Below are positions 53,712-62,512 of a DNA stretch of 64,000 nucleotides, piece after piece. The DNA is from Dendrolimus kikuchii (Eukaryota; Arthropoda; Insecta; Lepidoptera; Lasiocampidae), in NCBI GenBank assembly GCA_019925095.2, contig CM034407.1, positions 7,256,710-7,320,709 on the forward strand. The letters are read 5' to 3'. The number at the start of each line of letters is the position of its first letter. Position 1 is the stretch's first letter. Below the pieces are notes generated by a model, which made no database searches, was not told the DNA's origin, and was given only the letters and a program-made list of their open reading frames with translations. The position numbers were made by a program, and so were the translations under genes.

Positions 53712-56700
53712 CCTGCTACTCACTTACACAATACTACACTACACCCACCCATACCATCGCTACAATATACACCATCCACTACATCACGTAAACAAAATAA
53801 ATCCCAGTTTCATACTCAGCACTATGATAATAAAGTTTATCATAATAATCACTTGCCCGGCAGCCCTGTTACTTCCTCTGATAAAGCTAACCAAAATGAC
53901 AGTCATATTTCAGCACATACTCAGCACATTACAGTACACGATCCACCAGTTTTATTACCCACTGTGTCCCTAGAACTAGCAGACAACGCTGGAGTATTTC
54001 ATAAGGCAAGAGCATTATTAGACAGCGGTTCCATGCTAACCTTGTTAACTAAAACTATGACACAAAAATTACGTTTGCCTGTCGAGCACACAGAACTAAA
54101 AATTACAGGAGTCGGTAATCAACAGACTCAAAACTCTAGTTCTTCAACTACCATCACATTCCGCCCTATTCACACCGAAGTCCCAGTAATTAGCGCAAAG
54201 GCATACATTCTACCAGATTTGACAGGTCTTTTACCATTAACAATGTTACCTGACGTTGTTCCACTCCTCGACTCGACACAGCTTCCCCTAGCAGACTCGT
54301 CTTATCGTTTTCCAGCCGCTATTGACTTGATTTTAGGTTCTGATGTCTTGGGCCAAATTTTGGATGGTAACAAAATTTTTTTGGGCCCCGGCAGGCCAAT
54401 AGCCTTCGGCACGATCTTCAATTTCGCTCTTTTAGGTCCTATCAATCCAAACTACACAAAGCCTGAGCCTCAAGTTAATTCAGCACTAGTAAATATTGAC
54501 TGTTTACAACCCCAACACTCAAATAAAGAAATACACTCCGCTCTGGAGAGATTCTGGGAAGTCGAAGAAGTGCAATCAAAGGACAACTCAACCTCTGACG
54601 AGTGTGAGGAGAACTTTCGTTCTACCACCACACGTGATCCCACAGGGCGATACATAGTATCCCTTCCCTTTCTTACAAAGGCACCTAAGCTCGGTGCAAC
54701 CCACGCTATTGCACTACGACGATTCCTTAATTTGGAGCGCAAACTCCAAAGAGATCCTACCCTCCGCTCAAAATATATCGACTTCATGAAGGAATACATT
54801 GACATGGGCCACATGGCTCTTTGTCACCCCAGCACATTCAAAGGAAAAGACCATTTTTACGTCCCGCATCATGGCATCTTCAAAGCCAACTCTGAAAAAC
54901 TTCGCACGGTTTTTGATGGCAGCTGTAAGAGCTCTAATGGTGTCAGTCTTAATGACTGTCTGCACACTGGCCCACCGCTCCAACGTGATATTACTGACAT
55001 CATTCTAAATTTTCGTACTCACAAAGTGGTCTTTAGTACAGACATCCAGATGATGTTTAGAAATATACTAGTTCACCCAGACCACAGACGGTTCCAACTC
55101 ATTCTATGGCGCTCTTCTCCAGATCAACCTCTGCTCACTTACGCCCTGTCCACTGTCACGTATGGCCTACGACCCAGCCCCTTCCTCGCCAATCGATCTA
55201 TTATACAGCTGGTCACTGATGAAGGTCACCGTTTTCCCCAGGCTGCACAGGTTCTTACGCACTCCATATTCGTGGATGACATTCTGACTGGGCATGATTC
55301 AGTTGACAAGGCAATAGCTCTGCAGACTGAACTCATTGAGTTACTAGCCCTAGGGGGATTTCATTTGCGAAAGTGGACCTCAAACTCTCGTCAGCTTTTA
55401 GAACGCTTCCCGGATGATCAATGTGACATACCCAAGGATTTTGATGTTGTACCCGACTCCAATGCAATCAAGGTACTTGGTATGCAATGGATACCACAAA
55501 CGGACGAATTTACATATCACATTTCGGTACCTACACTGGAAAAATTTACCAAAAGGTCAATACTCAGTACCATCGCTCGTTTATACGATCCTAGTGGATG
55601 GATCAGCCCAGTTATTTTCCGCGCAAAACTGCTCATTCAGCACCTATGGACTCTAAAGTTAGACTGGGATGAATCGGCTCCCAATGATGTCACATTTCAA
55701 TTTCAGCACATTTTTGAAGACTTACCTCTACTCTCTGCTCTTCGACTCCCCAGAACAATTTGCACCAGCAAAGATTCCACCTACACCCTACACGGTTTTG
55801 CCGATGCATCCGAATCCGGATATGCAGCCGCAGTCTATCTTCATGAAACGAATATCACGGGTCAGGTACACGTCAGACTACTTGTTTCTAAATCCAAGGT
55901 AGCCCCCATTAAAACCCGACAGACTATACCAAAGCTGGAACTTTCAGCTGCACACCTCACTTCGCTGCTCATTTCTCGCGTCTCTGTTCAACTTTCTGCC
56001 CACATTACCATTCAGCAACACTTTTGTTGGTCAGACAGTACTATCGTACTCGCCTGGCTTAAAACTCCTTCTCAATCCCTACAGGTCTTTGAGGCCAATC
56101 GAGTCTCTGCCATTGCAGCCAATCCATGTAACCCTACTTGGAGACATGTACCCTCAGCTCTTAACCCTGCCGACTGTGCTAGCAGGGGAATATCAGCACA
56201 GGAACTCTTAGCCTATGACCTATGGTGGTCGCCTACTTGGCTCAAGGCCCCACCTGATACCTGGCCCACGATGCCCCCTGCTTTGGGTCATCACGTACTG
56301 CCTGGTCTAAAACCAAGAAAAATGGTAGCTCACATCGCGGTTCCTGATCTAGACACGGATTTACTCACGAGATTCAGCTCCTTAGACACACTTGTAGGCG
56401 TAACCGCATGTATTAAACGTTTTGCACACAATTGCTTGGTATCTTCTCACTCTCGCATCGTTGGTCCCATTACCGTAGACGAACGTAAGAAAGCGCTCTT
56501 ACACTGGGTACGCTCAGTCCAACAAAATATGTTCGCTGAAGACATCCACCGACTGCAAACTAACAAATTATGTACAGTGCGAATACAACGCCTCTCGCCC
56601 TTTCTCAAGGATGGTCTTCTTAGAGTAGGAGGGCGCTTGTCCAACTCAGCCCTTAGATATGACACACAACATCCCCTCATCTTACCCAGTTCAAGCCCCC

Positions 56701-57839
56701 TTGTGGACCTAATTATAGATCATTTCCACACTATACACTGCCACCCGGGCGCAGATACACTACACGCACTACTCCGTCAACAATACTGGATTTTATCTGG
56801 AAGGCGAGTCATTCGTCACCGTGTCTTTAAATGTGTACGCTGTTTTAGGCATCGAGCTCAGCCGAATCCCCCTTTTATGGCCGACCTACCGGCTGATCGA
56901 GTCAGCCCACAACCGGTGTTTAGTCAAGTGTCCACGGATTTTGCCGGACCATTCCTAATTAAATCAAGTACTCTACGCAATGCCAAACTTCTCAAAGGCT
57001 ACTTTTGTGTTTTCGTTTGTCTCGCCACCAAGGCAGTGCACTTAGAGGCTGTCTCGGAACTTTCTACGGACGCCTTTTTTGCGGCACTGCAAAGGTTCGT
57101 TAGTCGGCGCGGAATCCCTACCCTAATTCGCTCTGATTGCGGTACAAACTATGTCGGCGCAAGAAATCAGCTCATAGAAGTACAAAACTTCTTAAAGGCC
57201 AATGATGATAGAATTACGCACAAGCTAGCCACACAGCAGATCACATGGTTGCTCAATCCGCCCTCAGCTCCTTCTTTTGGCGGTCTGCACGAGGCAGCCG
57301 TGAAATCTACTAAGCAATTACTCTATCGCGTATTAGGTGAGCAGCATCTGACCTTTGAAGAATTTTCTACACTCTTAGCCCGTATTGAGGCCGTTCTCAA
57401 CTCTCGACCACTCTGCCCTCTGTCTTCAGACCCTACAGACTTCGAAGTCCTAACCGCTGGTCATTTCCTTATAGGTCGCCCACTTACCGCATTACCCGAA
57501 CATTCCCATGAATCCTCTCCTCCATCAACCCTACGACGTTTTCGCTTAGTGCAAGCGTTGGCTCAGCGATTTTGGACCTTGTGGTCGAAATCCTACCTGC
57601 ACACTCTCCAATCCCGATCTAAATGGACTACGGAAACCAGTCGACCCAAGATTGGTGAGCTGGTACTCATAAAGGAGGATAATCTTCCCAGACTCCAGTG
57701 GAAGATGGGAAGAATAAAGAAGATTCTGCCCGGAAAGGATGACGTCGTCCGAGTCGTAGAACTCAGCACCAAGGATGGCAGCTTAACGAGACCAGTCACA
57801 AAGATTGCTCGTCTTCCCCCCGACGACAACAGCACTTAG
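53709..57839 (+). CDS. pol: BEL Pol polyprotein
   Basis: 1376 codons open from the gag stop to TAG. Aspartic protease with LLDSGS (active-site Asp about residue 105) and an ILGSDVLG-like second motif. Reverse transcriptase with LRTVFDGS, FSTDIQMMF and catalytic FVDD at 521-524. RNase H with GFADAS near 698. Integrase with an HHCC zinc finger (HCHPGADTLH, then CVRC) and catalytic Asp 1077, Asp 1143 and Glu 1195. A BEL-type C-terminal domain follows (RPKIGELVLIKEDNLPRLQW). The second integrase Asp sits in SDCGTNY where SDNGTNF is usual. No frameshift or internal stop. There is no ATG at the start, so translation depends on Gag. Confidence 0.92.
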   Translation, partial: LPATHLHNTTLHPPIPSLQYTPSTTSRKQNKSQFHTQHYDNKVYHNNHLPGSPVTSSDKANQNDSHISAHTQHITVHDPPVLLPTVSLELADNAGVFHKARALLDSGSMLTLLTKTMTQKLRLPVEHTELKITGVGNQQTQNSSSSTTITFRPIHTEVPVISAKAYILPDLTGLLPLTMLPDVVPLLDSTQLPLADSSYRFPAAIDLILGSDVLGQILDGNKIFLGPGRPIAFGTIFNFALLGPINPNYTKPEPQVNSALVNIDCLQPQHSNKEIHSALERFWEVEEVQSKDNSTSDECEENFRSTTTRDPTGRYIVSLPFLTKAPKLGATHAIALRRFLNLERKLQRDPTLRSKYIDFMKEYIDMGHMALCHPSTFKGKDHFYVPHHGIFKANSEKLRTVFDGSCKSSNGVSLNDCLHTGPPLQRDITDIILNFRTHKVVFSTDIQMMFRNILVHPDHRRFQLILWRSSPDQPLLTYALSTVTYGLRPSPFLANRSIIQLVTDEGHRFPQAAQVLTHSIFVDDILTGHDSVDKAIALQTELIELLALGGFHLRKWTSNSRQLLERFPDDQCDIPKDFDVVPDSNAIKVLGMQWIPQTDEFTYHISVPTLEKFTKRSILSTIARLYDPSGWISPVIFRAKLLIQHLWTLKLDWDESAPNDVTFQFQHIFEDLPLLSALRLPRTICTSKDSTYTLHGFADASESGYAAAVYLHETNITGQVHVRLLVSKSKVAPIKTRQTIPKLELSAAHLTSLLISRVSVQLSAHITIQQHFCWSDSTIVLAWLKTPSQSLQVFEANRVSAIAANPCNPTWRHVPSALNPADCASRGISAQELLAYDLWWSPTWLKAPPDTWPTMPPALGHHVLPGLKPRKMVAHIAVPDLDTDLLTRFSSLDTLVGVTACIKRFAHNCLVSSHSRIVGPITVDERKKALLHWVRSVQQNMFAEDIHRLQTNKLCTVRIQRLSPFLKDGLLRVGGRLSNSALRYDTQHPLILPSSSPLVDLIIDHFHTIHCHPGADTLHALLRQQYWILSGRRVIRHRVFKCVRCFRHRAQPNPPFMADLPADRVSPQPVFSQVSTDFAGPFLIKSSTLRNAKLLKGYFCVFVCLATKAVHLEAVSELSTDAFFAALQRFVSRRGIPTLIRSDCGTNYVGARNQLIEVQNFLKANDDRITHKLATQQITWLLNPPSAPSFGGLHEAAVKSTKQLLYRVLGEQHLTFEEFSTLLARIEAVLNSRPLCPLSSDPTDFEVLTAGHFLIGRPLTALPEHSHESSPPSTLRRFRLVQALAQRFWTLWSKSYLHTLQSRSKWTTETSRPKIGELVLIKEDNLPRLQWKMGRIKKILPGKDDVVRVVELSTKDGSLTRPVTKIARLPPDDNST

Positions 57840-57885
57840 TCAGCACTATAAATGGGAGCCGTCACCTTTTCCCCGGGCCCCAGGA

Positions 57886-57978
57886 TGTTCACGCCACCGC
57901 GTAACGAACGATGATTCCCCGAAAAAGTAATTTACCCCGCACTTCCGCGTCTCAACGATCAGTCTGAATCGATCCGTC
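57886..57978 (+). promoter_or_regulatory. U3-like segment of the right end
   Basis: Starts TGTTCACGCC after CCCGGGCCCCAGGA and runs to the direct repeat. It contains an initiator-like ATCAGTC with A at 57961, 18 nt before the repeat. The short length (93 bp) makes the boundary provisional. Confidence 0.45.
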
Positions 57979-58068
57979 GTAAAAACATTCACGCATCGCG
58001 CGCGCATTTGAGATATCCACCCAATTGCAATACTAACCGGGTTCCAAGAGCTTGGTGATAAGTGGCAA
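57979..58068 (+). repeat. Right 90-bp terminal direct repeat (R-like)
   Basis: Identical to 51288-51377. Followed directly by unrelated flank TCAGAAGCTG. Confidence 0.85.
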
Positions 58069-58299
58069 TCAGAAGCTGTAATGCGCTTTTTAACTCCATT
58101 TACTTGTGTAAACTTTATGACGTCATAAGTTTGTATAGCCGTACAAAGTCAATGTGGCTGCGATGTTTTGTAGTATGATACATAGCATCTCAGTTGATTT
58201 GACGGTCCGCTTCTCTATCGAAGCATTTTTCTTCTTTTCGTTCTATTATGACATATTTTTATGAAAACGAACTGTTTTAAGGCCAGTAAAATATTATTA

Positions 58300-58504
58300 G
58301 GCCACGACACACCTTCCATGATCAAATTGATCGTGTACTAGCAGAAGGTGATGTCAGGAGCCTTAAGAACAGACGAGCGTGCATGACAAGAGTTATGAAT
58401 GTCAAAGAAGCAAGTGAGGTGTGTAAGAATAAGCATAAATGGCGCTCTGTTGTTCGTGCCTACCCCGCAAGGGAACTGGCGTGAAGTTATGTATATATGT
58501 ATGT
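58300..58504 (+). mobile_element. LINE-R 3'-end copy with 12-bp TSD
   Basis: Plus-strand GRPRH..-type C-terminus (HDQIDRVLAEGDVRSLKN to ARELA-stop) then ATGT repeats. AAAATATTATTA at 58288-58299 and 58505-58516. Confidence 0.9.
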
Positions 58505-58516
58505 AAAATATTATTA

Positions 58517-59589
58517 TAAGTTTTATTATTTACATTTATGAGAAATGGTCCTGAGGTCGTTTTGCTTATGTACGTTTTATTATAATAGCCTCAAAGCTTT
58601 CATTGAAGTCTATAAGAGTATTTTAGCTTTTACGAAAATATTCCCATACTGAATAAGGCTTTGAGTCAACGCAAAGCTTGATACGAGCTTGAAATAACAG
58701 TACTTACCTCATTTAATGCCTATTTTAAGTATGTGTTATTTTTTAAGATTAAACTAATCGCCCATGCATGATTTAAAAGTGAATACAAATAACTTGATTT
58801 TGTTTGACTTATGTACAACTTATGCTGCAATTTCACTTTGAAAAAAACTTAAATGTCTTTTGGATATAAATAATAAATTTTGTTTGTTAGTTAAATCCGT
58901 GATAAATATTTTACCTACACATACACTAATGGCCGGTTTTTATATTATTCATTCACTTTCCGTAACATCTCGGTTGAATTTTGACATTACTTGTATGGAA
59001 CTGTCAAATTTTAACCGATAACAAGGCAAATGAACTCTCGGTAAGGTATAGGAATTTGCCGGCAAGCAAACATGAAAAATGTATAATTTTCACCGACTTC
59101 CAACAAACATTTGATTAATTTGTAATTTTCTCAGGAATTAAGAACCCATGACGATGACAATACAAACATTTAATAACTTTTTGTTTTTTTAGTTTATTTT
59201 TGCAATAAACCAAGGTATGATTTAAAAGATTTCCTTATTAATTTAACAATAGAGTGTTCTTGTATTTCCGTAATATAACTGAGACTAAAGGTTATTAAGT
59301 AATTATTCAAAAAGTCTTATAACACTTTATTTTAATTAAGAAACATAAAAATAATTTTTATTCTTAAAATTTTTTAAAAACAACTTTGCCTTATTGTTTT
59401 TGATATATTTTGTGTGTTTATAAAACTTAAAGTATATTAATAAAATGTTTATGAAAATCTGTTTATTTGTTTCACTTGATCGCGTGCATTCACATATTTA
59501 CTACGGACAATGAGAGACCTGTCTTTTTCCCTTCCGGCCACACGAATATCTAAATGAGGATATCCAAAAAAGTGGATGAAATCATTATA
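58517..59589. other. Unassigned AT-rich sequence
   Basis: Contains the small repeat at about 58925-59060 shared with 26490-26640. Otherwise nothing. Confidence 0.45.
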
Positions 59590-59830
59590 GTTCGTAAAAT
59601 TAGTAAGCTGTAGTGGCAGTGAGCCGATTGTGTCTCTCGTGGGAGTTATGGCCGATGGAGCAGTCCAGTCCTGGCTGGCTGACCGCATCTCGGCAAAGGT
59701 ACCCAGCCCGATGGAACGACGACTTGTGCAAGGTTGTGAGACTGGATGTGGAAAGCATAAGTTCCGGCATATGTGGCGTAAACCTGGAGTGATCTATATC
59801 TCGTAGCGGACTACGATTGGCTGACGACAT
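59590..59830 (+). pseudogene. LINE C-terminal remnant
   Basis: WNDDLCKVV and the closing CTACGATTGGCTGACGAC match the ends at 15100 and 29710. Broken by stops. Confidence 0.5.
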
Positions 59831-59942
59831 GTATGTAAAATGCACTATAAAAAATACATATGTTTATTATTAATTCCTGAACAATGGTTTTTAAGTCATG
59901 GTAACCCATCTCTTGTTGTCTTGTTGTCTTGTTGTCATCTCT

Positions 59943-60248
59943 TCGTGCAGAAACGGAGAAAGAATACAATTTCCTGTGGCAGGGCGGCCTGTCGTAAAAG
60001 GCGACAAAACAACCCACAGCCAAGTGGTAGGGCATTTGTCCGACTGGATGGCTACCACCCCTGGTCTAGAGTATGCCGCTATAACAAGTTTGAGTTGTGT
60101 TGCGGTATCAGTGGGCAGATTCCAGTTTCCAAGGCCGGCAGCACATTGCCAGCACCTTTGGTATTGCTAATCTCCATAGTCAACGGTAACCACTTTGCAT
60201 TACAGTTGGGCCGTCAGTCTGTCTGCTGTGCTTCAGCGATAAAAAAAT
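59943..60248 (+). repeat. SINE-A, full length, diverged
   Basis: TCGTGCAGAAACGGAG to CAGCGATAAAAAAATTG. Confidence 0.85.
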
Positions 60249-60429
60249 TGTTCTGACTTCTATACACATTCTTGATACGCACGCACCTTCTCTTTTTGTA
60301 TACTGGTATGTGTGTATATCTATCTCTTTCCGCCCAATTATGACTTGCTTCACGAAGATGCCGCCATTGTGTCGTCGGATTTCGTTTGCGGTGTTAAATA
60401 GACAGACATGTAAGAAATAATAAGGTTTG

Positions 60430-60578
60430 GCAAGTACAGTGAGTTGTTGAAACAAACTAAATGGCGGCAGCCCTCAACAGTGATTTTTATTCTTTGAATG
60501 ATTGAGCTGGCTTCAAGATATGTGCAAGATACATACTTATGAAGCCAAGATGGACGTTCTTAGTCGACGGGGTTTTGG
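60430..60578 (+). other. Candidate first coding exon of an unknown gene
   Basis: GCCAAGATGG (ATG 60550) has a strong start context (A at -3, G at +4). The frame reads MDVLSRRGFG up to a consensus donor TTTTGG|GTGAGT (GT at 60579). An earlier ATG at 60539 gives another frame (MKPRWTFLVDGVL). The surrounding 60280-60580 region is not recognised as a repeat. The downstream exon would lie outside or remain unseen; the product is unknown. Confidence 0.25.
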
Positions 60579-60917
60579 GTGAGTCTATATAATATGTCTA
60601 TTGTATTTATTTATTATAATTCAACAAACATTTACAAAACAACTGAGGGCAACAAAATTAATCTTTAGCGGTTTGTTGTGTACGGAATATCCGGGGGTTT
60701 TTTAATATCGGGTCCACGCACACAACATAAATACTAGTATGAGTACATTTAATTTTTATATATTACCTTTATCGGTTCTTAAATATCTCATCGCTGGGAT
60801 TGGTTCTGTATTCATTGTTCTATGGTTTCCCATAGCGAATATTATAAAGATGTTCAGGTTTCTAGGCGATGTTTTGCTTCACTGTAAAAATGTGGTAATT
60901 GTAACAATGTTCACGTA

Positions 60918-61048
60918 AAGCCTGGTTTACAGTAGTTAAGTTGCGAAACTGGCATATTAAGTTATCTGCCCAAAATATGATAAAACAACTTCCTGTACCC
61001 GCAACTTACGTAACTAACAATTTAACTAATGGTAAATCAGGTTTTAAG
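60918..61048. repeat. ~130-bp foldback MITE
   Basis: AAGCCTGGTTTACAGTAGTT at the left and, on the other strand, AAACCTGATTTACCATTAGT at the right. Confidence 0.6.
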
Positions 61049-61341
61049 CTAAGTTGAGAATTTGAATCACTAACATTGGAATTAGACACGTGTACCTTAG
61101 CTACTGCAACTTCCAATTCTTTGCTCAACGTTTTCCCCTAAAACTATATATATATACGTGCCAAATGTTAGTATAGAACCGTACAAACTTTTCTAATTAA
61201 GTTCTGTATAAACTTTTTTCGTTAGAGACTTCGAGAGGTTTTTGTTCTAGTTTTATCTCTCTTTCTAACTAAAACTGTTATTGGCTTTAATTATCAGGAA
61301 AGAAAGTAAGGCGATAATACTTATGATGAACTCGACCGCTC

Positions 61342-61495
61342 CGAATTCGATTCCTGGTATGAAACATTTTGTAAACGAACTTTTCCTTGGTTATTTGCTA
61401 TACTCTGGGTGTTTGGGATTAGCCCCAAAGTGGTCCGTTACCCATAACACATTAGCTTGGGGATATACAATGTGTATCCTTCTTTGCAGATTTAT
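61342..61495 (+). repeat. SINE-C, 5'-truncated
   Basis: From the B box (ATTCGATTCCTGG) through TTACCCATAACACA to GGGGATATACAATGTGT. Confidence 0.7.
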
Positions 61496-61602
61496 TTACT
61501 TATTAGCAGTAAAATTATTGAATTTTTATTGTGTTCGATCTCATAAGTATATAATAAATAAATAAATCAGCCATCGGCGAAATACCTACATTGCTGGGCA
61601 GT

Positions 61603-61910
61603 TTTTTTTATTGCAGGAGTTCAGCAGGCAGGCAGACGGCCCGCTTGATGGACAGCGGTTACAATCGCCTATGGACATTTGCAACACCAAAGGTGTTACT
61701 AATGCGCTGCTGCTCGGTTAGGGGAGACTGGAACATGATCACTAATGCCGGAACACGACTCAAGGTTGTTATGGCGACATTCTTTAGACCAGGGGTGGTA
61801 GCCATCCAGTCGGGCAAATGCTCTTCCAGCTGGCTTCGAGTTGTTTTGTCGCCTCAAAGGACAGGCCGCCCGGCCGCAGAAAATTGTATTCTTTCTCCGG
61901 TCCTGCACGA
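61603..61910 (-). repeat. SINE-A, full length
   Basis: TTTTTTTTATTGCAGGAG to CTCCGGTCCTGCACG. Confidence 0.85.
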
Positions 61911-62139
61911 AACAGTTGTCTTGACTATATGAATTTAGTTTCTTTGTTATTATTATATAATATATTTATTCAATATATTTATTTAGATTATTTTGTATAT
62001 ACGTATTTATATTACTATTATATTTTTTATATATGTATTAAATTTATAAATTAGTGTGTATGTATATTTAAATTGTACAGTCCTATTCTCTTTTCTGCTT
62101 TACCTACATCGCCAGATTAGTTAAGAATTTCTTTTAAGC

Positions 62140-62275
62140 TAGGTTACCTGGAAGAGATCGCTTTTAGCGATAAGGCCGCCTGTTGTTTTGCCAAGAAGTA
62201 TTGTAATTATACATTTTGTTTTTGTATTTGTTTATTTTGGTGAGCAATAAAGTGTTATTTATCTATCTACTAATA
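62140..62275 (+). repeat. LINE 3' tail with stem-loop and (TATC)n
   Basis: CTGGAAGAGATCGCTTTTAG, CGATAAGGCCGCC and GCAATAAAGTGTTATTTATC. Confidence 0.65.
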
Positions 62276-62282
62276 TAATAAT

Positions 62283-62512
62283 AATTGGCAGATAAACACA
62301 CATATTGTATATCCCCAAATTAAGCAAGTTACGCTTGTGTTATGGGTAATATACAACGGACTACTCTGGGGCCGATCCCAGACACCCAGACCATAGTAAA
62401 TAATGGAGAAAATACGTTTCCGAAATATACTATACCAGGAATCAAACCCGGAGCCTCTGCGTTGCAGTGAGGTAGGCCGGCAAAGGCTTAGCCCGCTCAA
62501 CCACAGAGGCTG
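62283..62512 (-). repeat. tRNA-derived SINE-C
   Basis: Antisense full copy; the minus strand has TGGTTGAGCGGG and GGTTTGATTCC boxes. Confidence 0.8.

Larger units (their letters stand above)
51288..58068 (+). mobile_element. BEL/Pao-type LTR retrotransposon, nearly intact
   Basis: Contains gag and pol in the order protease, reverse transcriptase, RNase H, integrase, which with the FVDD catalytic box and a DUF1759-like Gag is diagnostic of BEL/Pao. The ends are an exact 90-bp direct repeat. Sequence before the right copy (from TGTTCACGCC at 57886) has no counterpart on the left, and sequence after the left copy (to about 51569) has none on the right. The element therefore looks like R-U5-gag-pol-U3-R. 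Identical repeats and one open Pol suggest a young insertion. No convincing target duplication was found. Confidence 0.9.

Noticed and set aside
53709..57839. A host-domesticated protease or integrase gene
   Set aside because: All retroelement domains are present in order beside gag and terminal repeats, so it is a transposon.
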